Source: Rhodovulum sp.
Lineage (GTDB): Bacteria > Pseudomonadota > Alphaproteobacteria > Rhodobacterales > Rhodobacteraceae
Direction: 5' to 3'
Assembly: GCA_020637615.1 (NCBI GenBank)
Contig: JACKKC010000002.1
Coordinates: forward strand, 162,226 to 226,225
Length of the DNA: 64,000 bases
Shown one piece after another: positions 17,122 to 26,140 of the stretch. The notes under the pieces are model-generated. The model did not search any database. It was not told the DNA's origin and saw nothing but the letters and a program-made list of their open reading frames with translations. How positions within the stretch are numbered: the first letter of the stretch is position 1; the number at the start of each line of letters is the position of its first letter. Made by a program: the position numbers and the translations under genes.

Positions 17122-18126
17122 ATGACCAATTTGCCCAAGGCCGCCCTTTTCCTGTCGACCGCCCTCGCGGTCGGTTTCGGCCTGCAGCCCGCTGCGGCGG
17201 ACAACATCCGCGTCAGCACAACCGTCGCCGAGACCTCGAACTGGGTCGCCGCCGCGCGCAAGTTCAAGGAGTTGGTAGAGGAGCGCAGCGATCACACCGT
17301 CGAAGTGTTCCCGAGCGGCGTGCTGGTCGGCGGCAACGACCGCGTCGAGCTCGAGATGGCCCAGGCGGGCGCCGTCGACATCATCATGAAGTCGACGCCC
17401 TGGCTGAGCCAGATCAGCAGCGACTTCATGGTGATCGCCATGCCGTGGATCTTTCCGGACGCCGATACGGCGATGGCGGTCATGGATGGTCCCGTCGGAG
17501 AGCGCCTCTCGGAGAAGCTCGCCGGCGCCGGCGTGGAGCCGCTCGGCTGGGGCTCCGGAAGCTTCTTCCAGCTCTATTCGAACCCGGGCCCGATCGAGAC
17601 GCCGGAGGACATCGCGGGCGTCAAGATCCGCACGCCGGGACTGGATCTCTATCTGGACAGCTGGACGGCGATCGGTGCCGTGCCGGTTGCGATGAGCTTT
17701 GCCGAAGTCTTCACCGCCCTGCAGGCCGGTGCCATCGATGGGGGCATCTCGCCCATTCCGCTGATCTATACCTCGCGCTTCTTCGAGGTCAGCAAGAACA
17801 TCGCCAAGATCAACTTCTCCTTCGAGGCGGTCGGAATGCTCGGCAGCACGGCGGCGCTGGCCCGCTTCTCCGACGAGGACAAGGAGATGATCCGCACGGC
17901 AGCGCATGACGCCATGGTCTTCCAGCGCGAACTCGCCGCTAGCGAAGAGGCCGAGCTCGCCGCCAAGATGGAAGCCGAGGGCGTGACGATCACCGTGCCT
18001 TCGCCTGAGGCGCTCGACGCCTTCAAGGCAAAGGTCGCCCCCGTCTTCGACAGCTACCGTGAATCGATCGGCGCCGACCTTGTCGCGGAAGTGGAATCCG
18101 AGGTCGAGAAGGCCGCCGCCAATTGA
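17122..18126 (+). CDS. TRAP transporter substrate-binding protein (DctP family)
   Basis: A 334-residue periplasmic binding protein. The start is ATG 17122, seven bases after GGAG; an upstream in-frame ATG at 17110 has poorer spacing. A Sec signal peptide ends near A-A-A-D-N (about residue 26). The A-G-V-K-I-R-T-P segment carries the conserved arginine that binds the substrate carboxylate in DctP proteins. It works with the membrane subunits encoded just downstream to import an organic acid. The downstream racemase-like and amidase genes suggest an N-containing acid. Confidence 0.88.
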   Translation: MTNLPKAALFLSTALAVGFGLQPAAADNIRVSTTVAETSNWVAAARKFKELVEERSDHTVEVFPSGVLVGGNDRVELEMAQAGAVDIIMKSTPWLSQISSDFMVIAMPWIFPDADTAMAVMDGPVGERLSEKLAGAGVEPLGWGSGSFFQLYSNPGPIETPEDIAGVKIRTPGLDLYLDSWTAIGAVPVAMSFAEVFTALQAGAIDGGISPIPLIYTSRFFEVSKNIAKINFSFEAVGMLGSTAALARFSDEDKEMIRTAAHDAMVFQRELAASEEAELAAKMEAEGVTITVPSPEALDAFKAKVAPVFDSYRESIGADLVAEVESEVEKAAAN

Positions 18127-18175
18127 TCCCTCCGCCGCGGCCGCAATGGCCGCGGCCTCACCCGCGGAGTAGCTC

Positions 18176-18676
18176 ATGCCATCCTTCCTCGCTGTGCTCG
18201 GCCGGTGGCTCGACCGCGCCGAAAAGACCCTCGTTGTCTTCCTCGTCGGCGGAATCGTGCTCCTCGTCTTTTCCGGCGCGCTGTCGCGGTACGTCTTCAG
18301 CTACTCGATCGCCTGGTCCGAAGAACTGGCGCGCTACTTCTTTCTATGGGGCGCGCTCTTCGGCGCAGCGGCCGCGTGCCGTTTCGGCCAGCACGGCGGC
18401 ATCCCGCTGCTTGTCGACCGCTTCCCTCCAAAGTTGCAGCGCGCGGTCGAGGTGCTGGTCATCGTCGGCATGCTGTCCTTCCTCGGGTATCTTACCTGGC
18501 AGAGCTGGGAGGCAACCGCGCGGGCCTTTGCCAGCGGTCAGACCAGTCTGACGACGAAGATCCCGATCTGGGTGGTGAACGCCGGCATGTTCGCGGCCTT
18601 CGCCCTCTCGATCCTGCGCACGATCCAAGGCTTCCTGCGCGGCGCCTACCGCATCGACCAACCCGTCGTCGAGTAG
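18176..18676 (+). CDS. TRAP transporter small membrane subunit (DctQ family)
   Basis: A 166-residue protein with four hydrophobic segments (about residues 18-38, 50-68, 90-110, 130-150). The W-S-E-E-L-A-R-Y-F-F-L-W motif near 48-59 is characteristic of DctQ. It bridges the binding protein and the large permease. It lies 49 bases after the binding-protein gene and 48 before the large subunit, clearly one operon. Confidence 0.88.
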   Translation: MPSFLAVLGRWLDRAEKTLVVFLVGGIVLLVFSGALSRYVFSYSIAWSEELARYFFLWGALFGAAAACRFGQHGGIPLLVDRFPPKLQRAVEVLVIVGMLSFLGYLTWQSWEATARAFASGQTSLTTKIPIWVVNAGMFAAFALSILRTIQGFLRGAYRIDQPVVE

Positions 18677-18724
18677 CGGCGGCTTCCTTCCAAGCCAAGC
18701 GCTCATCGGAAAGGCCCCCACGAG

Positions 18725-20020
18725 ATGGACCTCCTCCTCAATCCTGCTGTCATCGGGCTCTTCCTGTTCTTCGGGATGCTCGCCCTTAACTTCCCCGTCT
18801 TCGTTGCGATCGGCCTCGCAGGGCTCGCCGCATTCCTGGTCTTCCAGGTCGGGCCGCTCAGCGTCGTGCCCTACGTGTTCTCGGGCTCGCTCGACTCCTT
18901 CCCGCTGCTCGCGACTCCGCTCTTCATCGTTGCGGGCAACATGATCACCCGAACAGGCATCGCGACGAAGCTCGTCCGTGTCGCCGAACTGATCGTCGGG
19001 CCGCTCCCGGGCGGGCTCGCCCTCACGGTGCTCGTGACCGGTGCCGTGCTCGCCTCGATGTCAGGCTCCAATATCGCGACGGTGGCCGCCCTGAGCTTCC
19101 TCGTCGCGCCGATGGTGGCCCGGGGCTATCCTGCCGGATTCGCGGTCGCCTGCGTCGCTGCGGGCTGCACCTTCGGTGTCGTCATCCCGCCGAGCATCGG
19201 CTTCATCATCTACGGCGTCATCACGGAATCCTCGATCCCGAAACTGTTCGCCGCGGGCGTGGGGCCTGGCATCGTGATGCTGATCGTCCTCGGCGGGTAT
19301 GTGCTGTTTGTCTCCTGGCGCCGAGGCTATGCTGGGGATACCCTCGAACCGCGGACGCTAGCCAACTTCTTCGCGGCCGTGAAAGACGCCTTCTGGGGCC
19401 TGATGGCACCGGTCATCATTCTCGGCGGCATCTACACCGGGGTCTTCACCGCGACCGAGGCGGCGGCGGTTGCCGTGGTCTATCTCCTCATCATCGACCG
19501 GCTCGTCTATCATTCCATTCCGCTCAAGCAACTGCCGGATGTCCTATTCGACTCCGGTCGGACGATCGGCGTCATCGTGCTCATCATCGCGACCTCTGCC
19601 GTCTACGGCTGGGTGATGCAGACCCAGGGTCTCGCGACGCGGCTGAACGAGGCGGTGCTGGCGGCTTCGGGCGGCAACAGCGTCCTGATCCTTCTCTTCT
19701 TCAACGTCATCCTGCTCGTGACCGGCGCCTTCCTCGAGCCGATCGCAGCGATGTACCTGCTCGTGCCGCTCTTCAAGCCGACGCTGCAGGCGATCGGGTT
19801 CGATATTGTGCACTTCGGGGCGGTCCTGACGGTCAACCTCTCGATGGCTCATCTCACGCCGCCCGTGGGGGTCGGGCTATACCTCGCATCGCAGCTCGGG
19901 GGCGTGCCGTTCGCCACTGCGGCCCGCTATGCGATCCCCTTCGTGATCTGCGAGTTTCTGATCGTGCTGATCGTCACCTACGTGAAGCCGATTGCCATGT
20001 TCCTGCCGTCGCTGATGTAA
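18725..20020 (+). CDS. TRAP transporter large permease (DctM family)
   Basis: A 431-residue inner-membrane permease with roughly 12 to 13 hydrophobic spans. The conserved S-M-S-G-S-N-I-A-T-V-A motif near 112-122 and V-I-P-P-S-I-G-F-I-I-Y-G near 157-168 identify DctM. The later M-A-H-L-T-P-P-V-G-V-G-L motif is also intact. It uses the sodium or proton gradient to drive solute uptake with the DctP and DctQ subunits encoded upstream. Confidence 0.9.
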   Translation: MDLLLNPAVIGLFLFFGMLALNFPVFVAIGLAGLAAFLVFQVGPLSVVPYVFSGSLDSFPLLATPLFIVAGNMITRTGIATKLVRVAELIVGPLPGGLALTVLVTGAVLASMSGSNIATVAALSFLVAPMVARGYPAGFAVACVAAGCTFGVVIPPSIGFIIYGVITESSIPKLFAAGVGPGIVMLIVLGGYVLFVSWRRGYAGDTLEPRTLANFFAAVKDAFWGLMAPVIILGGIYTGVFTATEAAAVAVVYLLIIDRLVYHSIPLKQLPDVLFDSGRTIGVIVLIIATSAVYGWVMQTQGLATRLNEAVLAASGGNSVLILLFFNVILLVTGAFLEPIAAMYLLVPLFKPTLQAIGFDIVHFGAVLTVNLSMAHLTPPVGVGLYLASQLGGVPFATAARYAIPFVICEFLIVLIVTYVKPIAMFLPSLM

Positions 20021-20036
20021 GTCGAAGGAGAGTATA

Positions 20037-20780
20037 GTGCGAATCCTGCTCATCAATCCGAACACGACCGAGGCGCTGACCGAGCGCCTCGCTGTTGCCG
20101 CGCGTGCGGTCGCGAGCCACGGGACCGAGCTGACCTGCGTCACGGCGTGTTCGGGGGTTCCCTATATCTCCACCCGCTCCGAGGCTCTGATCGGCGGTGT
20201 CCAGGTTCTCGAGATCCTCGCGGAGCATCAGGACAATTTCGATGCGGCCATCGTTGCGGCTTTCGGCGATCCCGGCCTCGGGGCCGCGCGAGAGCTCTTC
20301 GACATTCCCGTGGTCGGCCTAGCGGAAGCGGGAATGCTGACGGCCTGCATGCTCGGGGGAAGGTTCTCGATCGTGACCTTCGCCCAGGCGCTCGGGCCCT
20401 GGTACAAGGAATGCGTCGCCTGGCACCGGCTCGAGAACAGGTGCTGTGGGGTACGCATGCTGCCCGGGAACTTCCGTTCAATCTCCGAGGTGCAGGAAGA
20501 GAAGGAGGAGCTACTTGTCAATCTCGCCAAGCAGGCCGTCTTCGAGGACGAGGCGGATGTCGTCGTCCTTGCCGGGGCGCCACTTTCCGGTCTTGCGGCG
20601 AAGGTTCGGGACCGCATCCCGGTGCCCGTCGTCGATTGCGCCGAGGCGGCGATGAAACAGGCGGAAGCGCTGGCTTCGCTGCGGCCGCGGGCCCCCGAGG
20701 CGGGAAGCTTTCGTCGGCCGGCACCGAAGCCGTCGATCGGCGTGTCGCAGCGCCTTGCCGATCGGATCGCCCATGTCTGA
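20037..20780 (+). CDS. Asp/Glu/hydantoin racemase superfamily protein lacking the usual cysteines
   Basis: A 247-residue cytoplasmic protein starting at GTG 20037, after GGAG. The opening R-I-L-L-I-N-P-N-T-T is diagnostic of the Asp/Glu/hydantoin racemase family. Family members have a first catalytic Cys before x-D-P-G (here V-A-A-F-G-D-P-G-L-G-A-A-R, so Ala) and a second Cys in a V-L-G-C-A type strand (here V-L-A-G-A-P-L). Both therefore seem absent, so simple two-base racemisation is doubtful. It overlaps the amidase start by eight bases and follows TRAP genes, suggesting a role in processing the imported acid or amide. Confidence 0.8.
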   Translation: MRILLINPNTTEALTERLAVAARAVASHGTELTCVTACSGVPYISTRSEALIGGVQVLEILAEHQDNFDAAIVAAFGDPGLGAARELFDIPVVGLAEAGMLTACMLGGRFSIVTFAQALGPWYKECVAWHRLENRCCGVRMLPGNFRSISEVQEEKEELLVNLAKQAVFEDEADVVVLAGAPLSGLAAKVRDRIPVPVVDCAEAAMKQAEALASLRPRAPEAGSFRRPAPKPSIGVSQRLADRIAHV

Positions 20781-22164
20781 GCTCTGGAAACTCGGCGTCC
20801 TCGATCTCGCCCGCGCCTATGCCGCCGGCGAGACCGACCCGGTTGCGGTCCTCGACTGCTTGCTGGCGCGGATCGAGCGGATCGACCCGATCCTGAATAC
20901 CTATGCCCGTCTCGATCCGGGAGCGAGAGCCGCCGCGCGCGAGAGCGCCGAACTCATCCGCGCCGGCGCGCCACGATCGCCGCTCGAAGGCGTGCCGGTC
21001 GCGATCAAGGACAACCTTGCTGTCCGTGACTTGCCCGCCGCCTGGGGTAGCGCCGTCTTTGCCGACACGATCTGCGCCGAGGACGAGTTGCCGGTCGCGC
21101 GGCTTCGTGCGGCGGGCGCCATATTCCTTGGCAAGACCAACACGCCCGAGTTCGCCGTCGAGGGCTACACGGCGAGCGAACGCTTCGGCGTGACCGGCAA
21201 TGCCTGGGATCCGTCTTTGACGCCCGGCGGCTCCTCGGGTGGCTCCGTCAGCGCCGTCGCGGCGGGACTTGCTGCTGCGGCGATCGGCACGGACGGCGGA
21301 GGCTCCGTACGGCGGCCCGCCGGCCATACCGGGCTCTACGGGCTGAAGCCGACGATTGGGACCGTACCGCGCGCCGGCGGCCTGCCGCAGGTCCTGCTCG
21401 ACTTCGAGGTCGTCGGCGGCTTCGCCCGCTCGGCGGGCGACCTCGCGGCACTCCATGCGGTGCTCGCGGGGCCCGACCGACGCGATCCGGTCTCGCGCAA
21501 TGCCGAGGCGGCCCTCCCTGCGGGGCGGCCGCTCCGCATCCTCTATGCCGAGCGGATCGATGGAAACGTGCTCGATCCCGAGATCCGGGCTTCGGTCGGT
21601 GCGGCCGCCGATAGGCTGGCCGCCCTCGGCCACGACGTGGTCCGCGGCGACCTTCCCTTCACCCTTTCGGAGCTGAACGCCTTCTGGCCGCGGTTTGGAC
21701 AGGTCGGAATCGCCCAGCTGCGCCACGCGCTTCCGGCGATGTCCAAGGCCGGGGCGAAGTACCTGGCGCTGGCCGACGCGGGAGACCGCGTCACGGCGCC
21801 GGAGTTCTATGCGGCCTTAGAACTCGTGCGCGCCCTGCGCTCCGAGGCCTCCACTGCATTCGCGGAGTGGGACGTCATCATGACACCCTCGGCGGCGGCC
21901 CAGCCCTGGCCGGCGTCGGAGCCTTTCCCGCCGGAGATCGACGGACAGCCGGTCGGACCGCGCGGGCACGCGATCTACACCGGCTGGGTCAACGCGGCCG
22001 GCCTGCCGGCGATCAACCTGCCGGCGACGCCGGACTCGCGGGGCCTGCCCATCGGTTTCCAGCTCGTGGGCGACCGCTTCACCGAGGCGATGCTTTTCGA
22101 TCTGGCGGACAGCTGGGAGAAGGCCGGCCCCGGCTGGTCATGGCCGAAAGTCGCCGAGCAATAG
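20773..22164 (+). CDS. Amidase (amidase signature family)
   Basis: A 463-residue amidase. Catalytic residues are readable: Lys79 in A-I-K-D-N, Ser154 in P-G-G-S-S-G-G-S, and Ser178 in D-G-G-G-S-V-R-R-P. K-T-N-T-P-E-F follows the family consensus. The start is ATG 20773, overlapping the racemase-like stop by eight bases; an in-frame ATG at 20755 would overlap more. It is last in the TRAP operon and probably hydrolyses an amide bond in the imported compound or its intermediate. It differs clearly from the amidase at 8441-9775. Confidence 0.88.
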   Translation: MSELWKLGVLDLARAYAAGETDPVAVLDCLLARIERIDPILNTYARLDPGARAAARESAELIRAGAPRSPLEGVPVAIKDNLAVRDLPAAWGSAVFADTICAEDELPVARLRAAGAIFLGKTNTPEFAVEGYTASERFGVTGNAWDPSLTPGGSSGGSVSAVAAGLAAAAIGTDGGGSVRRPAGHTGLYGLKPTIGTVPRAGGLPQVLLDFEVVGGFARSAGDLAALHAVLAGPDRRDPVSRNAEAALPAGRPLRILYAERIDGNVLDPEIRASVGAAADRLAALGHDVVRGDLPFTLSELNAFWPRFGQVGIAQLRHALPAMSKAGAKYLALADAGDRVTAPEFYAALELVRALRSEASTAFAEWDVIMTPSAAAQPWPASEPFPPEIDGQPVGPRGHAIYTGWVNAAGLPAINLPATPDSRGLPIGFQLVGDRFTEAMLFDLADSWEKAGPGWSWPKVAEQ

Positions 22165-22775
22165 GAGCGGCGCAGGGAAGGACCACGTATCTGCGATCCG
22201 TCGCGAGGCCGTCGTCGCGACCTCCGACGGGTGGCGTGCCGACGTCGGATTTGCCGACGGGCGCGGCCAAGCCTCCGAGCCAACAATATGGCGGAGGTTG
22301 GGGTGCACTCGGGCGATCACGGGTGGATGCCGCCGGAATCGCCATAGCGCGGGGCCTCGGAGTCGAGTTGCCCTTGCCGTCCCGTGAGGCGCCGGTGCGG
22401 CGCCGAAGGTTCATTCATTCCCGAAGAAGGCCCCGGAGCATCGCCACGGCGTTCGGCCGTTACTGGCGGATCACCCACTCCGGCCCCAGCATTCGATCCA
22501 TTCTGATGACTTGTTAGAACGCAAGGAAAGCGGGCGTGCGGCAGGTGCCCAACGACCAGTGATCGTCGGCAGAACGTCCGGGAGTCGCAGGGACCAAACC
22601 ACGGCGCAGCGCACGGCACGATCCTCCGGGCGTCGGCCCGGAAAAGTCCGGCGCCTGAACACGAACGCGTGAGCGCACGGACGGAATCCCGCCTGGACCC
22701 GTCACTCACTTCGGGTGTCAACGGCACGATGCCTGAACGCGCGCCCGGGTGGGCCGCAGTAACGAGGAGTCCGAA
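22165..22775. other. Intergenic stretch with no supported gene
   Basis: About 610 bases between the amidase and the COG4315-type gene. The open frames on either strand lack recognisable motifs and a suitable ribosome site. The last 100 bases should contain the promoter for the following sigma-factor operon, but I could not pick a convincing ECF -35/-10 pair by eye. Confidence 0.45.
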
Positions 22776-23171
22776 ATGACCAGATTGGGTACACCGCTTT
22801 TCTCGATGACGATCACCGCCCTTGCCATGTGCGGTGCGGCGGCCTTCGCCGACACCGGCATCAAGGTCGGGGACAGCGCCATGGGTCCCGTGCTGACGGA
22901 TGCAAACGGCATGACGCTCTACACCTTCGACAAGGACGAAGGGACGGCATCGGCGTGCTACGACAAATGCGCGGTCAACTGGCCGCCGCTGGCCGCTCCG
23001 GCCGGTGCGGAGGCGGACGACGATTTCGGTGTCATCGAGCGGACCGACGGAACCATGCAGTGGACCTACTACGGCAAGCCGCTCTACCTCTGGATCAAGG
23101 ATGCCGCCCCGGGCGACGTGACGGGCGACGGTGTCAACGAGGTCTGGCACGTCGCGAAGCCGATGGACTAA
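22776..23171 (+). CDS. Small exported protein, COG4315 (secreted repeat) type
   Basis: A 131-residue protein with a signal peptide (residues 1-25, ending A-F-A). ATG 22776 follows GAGGAG by six bases. The mature part carries the COG4315 features: L-T-D-A-N-G-M-T-L-Y-T-F-D-K-D near 47-61, then C-Y-D-K-C-A-V-N-W-P-P-L (about 68-79), and a second half Y-G-K-P-L-Y-L-W. Function is unknown; such proteins often sit beside ECF sigma factors. It is nine bases before the sigma gene and may be a target or sensor of that module. Confidence 0.78.
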   Translation: MTRLGTPLFSMTITALAMCGAAAFADTGIKVGDSAMGPVLTDANGMTLYTFDKDEGTASACYDKCAVNWPPLAAPAGAEADDDFGVIERTDGTMQWTYYGKPLYLWIKDAAPGDVTGDGVNEVWHVAKPMD

Positions 23172-23180
23172 GTCAGGCGA

Positions 23181-23690
23181 ATGACCCTGCTGGACGAGAT
23201 CGAGGCCTGCATCCCGGCACTGCGCCGCTATGCCCGCGCGCTCGCACGGGATCGCGACCGCGCCGACGACCTCGTCCAGGACTGCCTCGAGCGGGCGGTG
23301 GCCGGCCGCAGCCGCTGGCGCGGGGAAGGACCGGTCAGGGCATGGCTGTTTCGTATCCTGCTGAACCGGTTCCGTGACCAGCAGCGCGGCGCCAAAGCCG
23401 GCCTCCGTCTCGTTCCGTCCGAAGCGATGGTCGAGGCCACGCGCCCCGGGGACCAGGAAGACCGTCTCGCCCTGCGTGAGGTCCATGATGCGATCGGGCG
23501 CCTTCCGACAGACCAGCGGGCGGCGCTGCTGCTCGTGGCGCTGGAGGGATTCACCCTCGCCGAGGCCGCCGCGGCGCTCGACATTCCCGAAGGCACGTTG
23601 ACGTCACGCCTCGCCCGCGCGCGCCAGGCCCTGCGACGGGAGACTGGCAGGGACGGCGGCCCCGGCGACAGAATGGAAGTGGTCAGGTGA
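23181..23690 (+). CDS. ECF RNA polymerase sigma factor
   Basis: A 169-residue sigma-70 family protein. Region 2 spans about 10-75, with D-R-A-D-D-L-V-Q-D-C-L-E-R-A and the R-A-W-L-F-R-I-L-L-N-R-F-R segment. Region 4 spans 100-155, with the L-P-T-D-Q-R-A-A-L-L-L-V motif and the E-G-T-L-T-S-R-L-A-R-A-R recognition helix. It redirects RNA polymerase to extracytoplasmic-stress promoters. The next gene starts with a GTGA overlap and encodes a membrane-anchored protein, the expected anti-sigma factor. Confidence 0.9.
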   Translation: MTLLDEIEACIPALRRYARALARDRDRADDLVQDCLERAVAGRSRWRGEGPVRAWLFRILLNRFRDQQRGAKAGLRLVPSEAMVEATRPGDQEDRLALREVHDAIGRLPTDQRAALLLVALEGFTLAEAAAALDIPEGTLTSRLARARQALRRETGRDGGPGDRMEVVR

Positions 23691-24457
23691 GCGAAGGCAT
23701 CCCGATTCACGACGAAGACCTGCTCCGTCTCCGCCACGGCAACGCCGAGGCGCGGGCAAGACTGGCCGCGCTCGCCGGGGACGATCCGACGATAGGCCGG
23801 CGGCTCGCCGACTGGGACCGGCAGGACGCCGCGATGCGCGCCCTCTACGGTCCGCTTGGCGAAGAGCCGGTCCCCGCCCGCCACCTTGACGCCCTTGCCG
23901 CCGCCGATCCGGTGCCCCGCCGAATCCCGCCCCCCTATGCACGGATCGCAGCGGCCATCGCCCTTCTCGCAATCGGTTGGGCCGGCGGGTGGTTCGCGGC
24001 GCTGCACCTCGGCCCCGGGGCGACCCGGCCGGAACTTGCCGCGGAGGCCTTGCGCGCCTATTCGACCTACGTCGTCGAGGTCGCGCATCCGGTCGAAGTC
24101 CCGGCTTCGGACGAAGCGCATCTGGTGACATGGCTCTCGAAGCGCCTCGGCCACCCGATCACCCCGCCGGATTTCGCCAGCTACGGGTTTCACCTCCTCG
24201 GGGGCCGGGTCGTGCCGGATCCGAACGGAACCGCCGCGCTGATGATGTACGAGGACGACACCGGCCGCCGGATCACCCTCTACGTCGCCCCTACGGCGAA
24301 CGCGACGGAGACGGCATTTCGCTTCGCCGAAGGCGACGGCGCAAAAGGATTCTGGTGGGTGGATGCCGGCATCGGCTGCGCGCTCGTCGGCGACCTGCCC
24401 CGCGAAACGCTGCGAGCCATCGCGGTGGCCGCCTACGACCAGCTGATCCGAGTCTGA
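23687..24457 (+). CDS. Probable membrane-anchored anti-sigma factor
   Basis: A 256-residue protein starting at GTG 23687, overlapping the sigma-factor stop by four bases. A cytoplasmic N-terminal part (1-85) is followed by one membrane segment (about 86-107) and a periplasmic C-terminal domain. The layout and coupling to the ECF gene support an anti-sigma role. I see no H-x3-C-x2-C zinc motif, so it is not a ZAS-type anti-sigma. It should hold the sigma factor inactive until a signal reaches the periplasmic domain. Confidence 0.75.
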   Translation: MSEGIPIHDEDLLRLRHGNAEARARLAALAGDDPTIGRRLADWDRQDAAMRALYGPLGEEPVPARHLDALAAADPVPRRIPPPYARIAAAIALLAIGWAGGWFAALHLGPGATRPELAAEALRAYSTYVVEVAHPVEVPASDEAHLVTWLSKRLGHPITPPDFASYGFHLLGGRVVPDPNGTAALMMYEDDTGRRITLYVAPTANATETAFRFAEGDGAKGFWWVDAGIGCALVGDLPRETLRAIAVAAYDQLIRV

Positions 24458-24806
24458 CGGCGGGGCGCGGCTGTTTCGACCGTTGATTTCGGACTTCCTG
24501 AAAGACGTTGAGCGTATTTGATTGGCAGAAGCGTCGAAGAATAGTGGCCACCTGTGCCTGTGGCCGTGAGGGAAGCCTATCAGAAACCGCTCGCCCCGGG
24601 CTCAGCAGCCGTGCCTGCAATGTACGTCTATCCGCGCTACCAGGCCGGATGCAATGCGTGGCCCAGACCTTGTCGGTCATCTTCGCATCGGCGCCGGCTT
24701 CGACTGAAGCGAGAACTTGCCGGTTTGGCGCACTTGGCGCTACCGTTGGCCCGTCGCCGTGCCTGCACGCTTGGCTTCAACCAGTGCCCTCCCAACTGGA
24801 GCAATC
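24458..24806. other. Intergenic stretch with no supported gene
   Basis: About 350 bases between the anti-sigma gene and the M20 gene. Several open frames run through it into the next gene, but none shows a domain or ribosome site. It should contain the promoter for the M20 gene; none could be assigned by eye. Confidence 0.45.
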
Positions 24807-25958
24807 TTGCCCTCCATCGAACGCATCTCGGAATATTGCGACGAGCTCACCGCGATCCGGCGTGATCTGCACGCGCATCCGGAGATCGGGTTTGAGGAAC
24901 ACCGGACTTCGGCACGGGTCGCGGAGCTGCTGGCCGGCTGGGGGATCGACGTCACGACCGGCGTGGGAAGGACCGGCGTTGTCGGCGTTCTCGATGGGAA
25001 CCGGCCCGGTCGGACGGTGGGTCTACGGGCCGACATGGACGCGCTGCCGATGGAGGAGATGACGAATCTTTCCTATCGGTCGCGGAACGAAGGCGTGTTT
25101 CACGGCTGCGGTCATGACGGGCACGTGACGATGCTGCTCGGGGCGGCGCGGTATCTCGCCGAGACCAGGAATTTCGCGGGGCGGGTGGTGTTCATCTTCC
25201 AGCCGGCCGAGGAGGGACTGGGCGGGGCGCGCGCCATGCTCGCGGACGGTCTCTTCGATCGCTTCCCCTGCGACGAACTCTACGGTCTGCACAATTCGCC
25301 CCACGATGCGCACGGGCGGGTGCGGATCCGGCCAGGGCGGGCGCAGGCCGGGGCCGGCTTCTTCGACATCGAGATCGAGGGGCGGGGCAGCCACGGGGCG
25401 ATGCCGCATATGGGCGTGGACCCGATCACGATCGGCGCGGGTCTGGTCGGCGAACTGCAGCGGATTGTGGCGCGGAACCTGGACCCCACGCATCCCGCGG
25501 TGGTGTCGGTGACGGAGTTCCATTCCGGATCCGCCTACAACGTGATCCCGGGACAGGCGGTCCTGCGGGGGACGTACCGCTTCATCGACCTCGCGGACAG
25601 GGATCTGATCGAGGCACGGCTGCAGGCGATATCCGAGGGAATCGCCCGGGCGCATGAGATCTGGATCGGACTGGACATGCGGCGGGTCTTCGACGTGCTC
25701 GAGAACGATCCGGATCGGGCGGCGGACGCGATCCGGGCCGCGGCGCAGGTCGTGGGTGGGGACCGGGCCACCGCCGATGCGGAACTGACGATGGGGTCGG
25801 AGGACATGGCGGACCTGCTCCGGGTCGTGCCGGGCGCGTTCTTCACGCTCGGGCACGGCAGCGGAGTGCCGCTCCACAATCCCGGTTTCCTGTTCGACGA
25901 CACGATCCTGCCGGTCGGGGCGAGCATCTTCGCGCGGATCGTCGAATCTCGGGGCTGA
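24807..25958 (+). CDS. M20 family metallo-amidohydrolase (hippurate hydrolase/aminoacylase-like)
   Basis: A 383-residue enzyme. I chose TTG 24807, five bases after GGAG, because family similarity begins directly there (I-S-E-Y-C-D-E-L-T-A-I-R-R-D-L-H-A-H-P-E). Metal ligands are readable: H-G-C-G-H-D-G-H around 99-106 (Cys101, His103) and Q-P-A-E-E-G near 132-137. R-A-D-M-D-A-L-P precedes them. These enzymes remove the acyl group from N-acyl amino acids or split related amides. No signal peptide. It stands alone, upstream of the hydantoinase cluster. Confidence 0.87.
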   Translation: MPSIERISEYCDELTAIRRDLHAHPEIGFEEHRTSARVAELLAGWGIDVTTGVGRTGVVGVLDGNRPGRTVGLRADMDALPMEEMTNLSYRSRNEGVFHGCGHDGHVTMLLGAARYLAETRNFAGRVVFIFQPAEEGLGGARAMLADGLFDRFPCDELYGLHNSPHDAHGRVRIRPGRAQAGAGFFDIEIEGRGSHGAMPHMGVDPITIGAGLVGELQRIVARNLDPTHPAVVSVTEFHSGSAYNVIPGQAVLRGTYRFIDLADRDLIEARLQAISEGIARAHEIWIGLDMRRVFDVLENDPDRAADAIRAAAQVVGGDRATADAELTMGSEDMADLLRVVPGAFFTLGHGSGVPLHNPGFLFDDTILPVGASIFARIVESRG

Positions 25959-26068
25959 AGGACGCTCCATACCGAATGGACCGAGGCCGGTCCGTTGGCC
26001 CTACCCCATGCGCCCCGCTGCACCACCGACACGACCGGAAGGCCACAGCAGCCCCGCGGGATCAATGT

Positions 26069-26083
26069 TTCCGAATTTCGGAA
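26069..26083. promoter_or_regulatory. Inverted repeat upstream of the IclR gene
   Basis: TTCCGA (26069-26074) and TCGGAA (26078-26083) are exact inverse complements around a three-base centre. The repeat lies about 95 bases upstream of the IclR start, in an AT-rich stretch, and is a candidate binding site for that regulator. Confidence 0.45.
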
Positions 26084-26140
26084 CGATGGTTGCATTTTTT
26101 GCTTGAACGAATCGCCGCATTGGGGGATTAGGTTGCAAAT

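Noticed and set aside
24508..25062. Plus-strand frame before and into the M20 gene
   Set aside because: It overlaps the M20 start in another frame, has no recognisable domain, and no ribosome site.
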